Assembly (NCBI GenBank): GCA_022615275.1
Contig: JAKEHA010000032.1
Span: 1-8,986 of the forward strand
DNA length: 8,986 nt
Reading direction: 5' to 3'
DNA from: Candidatus Latescibacterota bacterium
GTDB lineage: Bacteria; Krumholzibacteriota; Krumholzibacteriia; WVZY01; JAKEHA01
Part shown: in pieces, positions 8,397 to 8,986 of the stretch
Numbering within the stretch: position 1 is the stretch's first letter
Layout: every line of letters starts with the position of its first letter
The notes under the pieces: generated by a model
The model's database searches: none
What the model was told of the DNA's origin: nothing
The model's input: the letters and a program-made list of their open reading frames with translations, nothing else
Position numbers and translations under genes: made by a program

Positions 8397-8986
8397 CGGG
8401 CGACGACCTCCGTTCCGATCTCGATCCCGCCGTTGGCCAATCCGTGCACGTCCTCGGCGTGGGCGGCTGGAAGAATATGCACGCGCCCCACACCGCGCCG
8501 AAGGGCGCGGTTGCACGCCTCCAACTTAGGGAGCATCCCGCCGCTAATGATGGCGCGTTCCACCATCGACGGGATGTGAGCCATGTCCAGCGACCGCATT
8601 ACGACTCCGTTGGCGTCGCGGACCCCGGGGACGTCGGTCAGGAACACGAGCGCGTCGGCCTTGAGCGCTGCGGCGCACGCGGAGGCGACTTCGTCGGCGT
8701 TGACGTTGTAGTATTCGCCGCCGGTCCCGATCGCGACGCTGGCGAGGACGGGAATCGCTCCTTGCGACCACAGTCGTTCGAGCCAGGCCGCATCGACCGC
8801 GGTGACGTCGCCCACGAATCCCAAGTCTTCGCGCGCGCGCTTGGGCTTGGCCTGGACCACGCGCAGGTCGCCGCCGCACAACCCGAGCGCGGGCGCACCC
8901 GCGGTACCGAGCGCCGCGACCAGGCGCTTGTTGACCGCACCTGCCAGCACCATCACGGCGATGTCGCGGGTGGCGGTGTCGGTGAC
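8393..8986 (-). CDS. argB: Acetylglutamate kinase ArgB, N-terminus outside window
   Basis: This is the C-terminal 197 residues of an N-acetylglutamate kinase, which phosphorylates N-acetylglutamate with ATP. The gene enters from the right edge. Roughly 65-90 residues with the Lys-x-Gly-Gly and His-Gly-Gly-Gly motifs lie beyond it. Visible marks of the amino acid kinase fold are VTDTATRDI and VLAGAVNKR at the edge, LGFVGDVTAVD, the substrate loop YYNVNADEVA, the nucleotide site VFLTDVPGV, and the GGMLPKLEA loop with its ATP-binding Lys. The ending GIEIGTEVVAR replaces the usual GIGT motif with a similar one. The neighbours argD and argJ argue for acetylglutamate rather than the LysW-linked relative LysZ. 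Arginine sensitivity, which depends on an N-terminal helix, cannot be judged. Confidence 0.95.
   Translation of the reverse strand, partial: VTDTATRDIAVMVLAGAVNKRLVAALGTAGAPALGLCGGDLRVVQAKPKRAREDLGFVGDVTAVDAAWLERLWSQGAIPVLASVAIGTGGEYYNVNADEVASACAAALKADALVFLTDVPGVRDANGVVMRSLDMAHIPSMVERAIISGGMLPKLEACNRALRRGVGRVHILPAAHAEDVHGLANGGIEIGTEVVAR

Overview
The window is about 9 kb of high-GC bacterial chromosome. It is dominated by a complete-looking arginine biosynthesis operon on the minus strand, next to a short patchwork region on the plus strand. The start codons (ATG and GTG), strong Shine-Dalgarno sites and tight gene overlaps are typical of a GC-rich bacterium. The phylum cannot be fixed from this window. 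The gene set (a short stand-alone N-acetylglutamate synthase, an AcOAT with an NSGTEAW motif, DUF3565 and DUF3303) would suit Gemmatimonadota, Acidobacteriota or similar MAG lineages, but this is a guess.

Layout from left to right. Positions 1-421 hold no recognisable complete gene, only an open frame with strong third-position GC that loses its coding character near 345. A small DUF3565 protein (422-625) follows, translationally coupled to a 36-codon ORF (622-732) that looks like a broken or remnant gene. A RhlE-type DEAD-box RNA helicase (803-2173) has an extended Arg/Ser/Gly-rich tail and a possible leaderless start. Just after it, 2177-2209 encodes the first 11 residues typical of a DUF3303 protein. 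That reading is cut off exactly where the convergent mazF gene ends.

On the minus strand, a MazE/MazF type II toxin-antitoxin pair (2803 to 2211) closely resembles the E. coli pair. It has its own textbook promoter (TTGACT, 17 bp, TATAGT) and a TATACG direct repeat. Upstream of it lies the arg operon, transcribed right to left: argB (5' end outside the window), argD, argG, argH, a short argA-type N-acetylglutamate synthase, and argJ. All six genes overlap their neighbours by 4 to 14 nt, so they are probably one translationally coupled unit.

Together the operon covers acetylation of glutamate (ArgA, ArgJ), phosphorylation (ArgB), transamination (ArgD), recovery of the acetyl group to give ornithine (ArgJ), and the last two steps from citrulline to arginine (ArgG, ArgH). 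ArgC and ArgF/ArgI are not in the window; argC may lie upstream of argB, beyond the right edge. I found no rRNA, tRNA, CRISPR array, IS element or convincing terminator. No clearly undescribed system is visible. The most interesting points are the truncated gene fragments around the helicase, the mazEF insertion point, and the chain of overlapping arg genes with a stand-alone NAGS.
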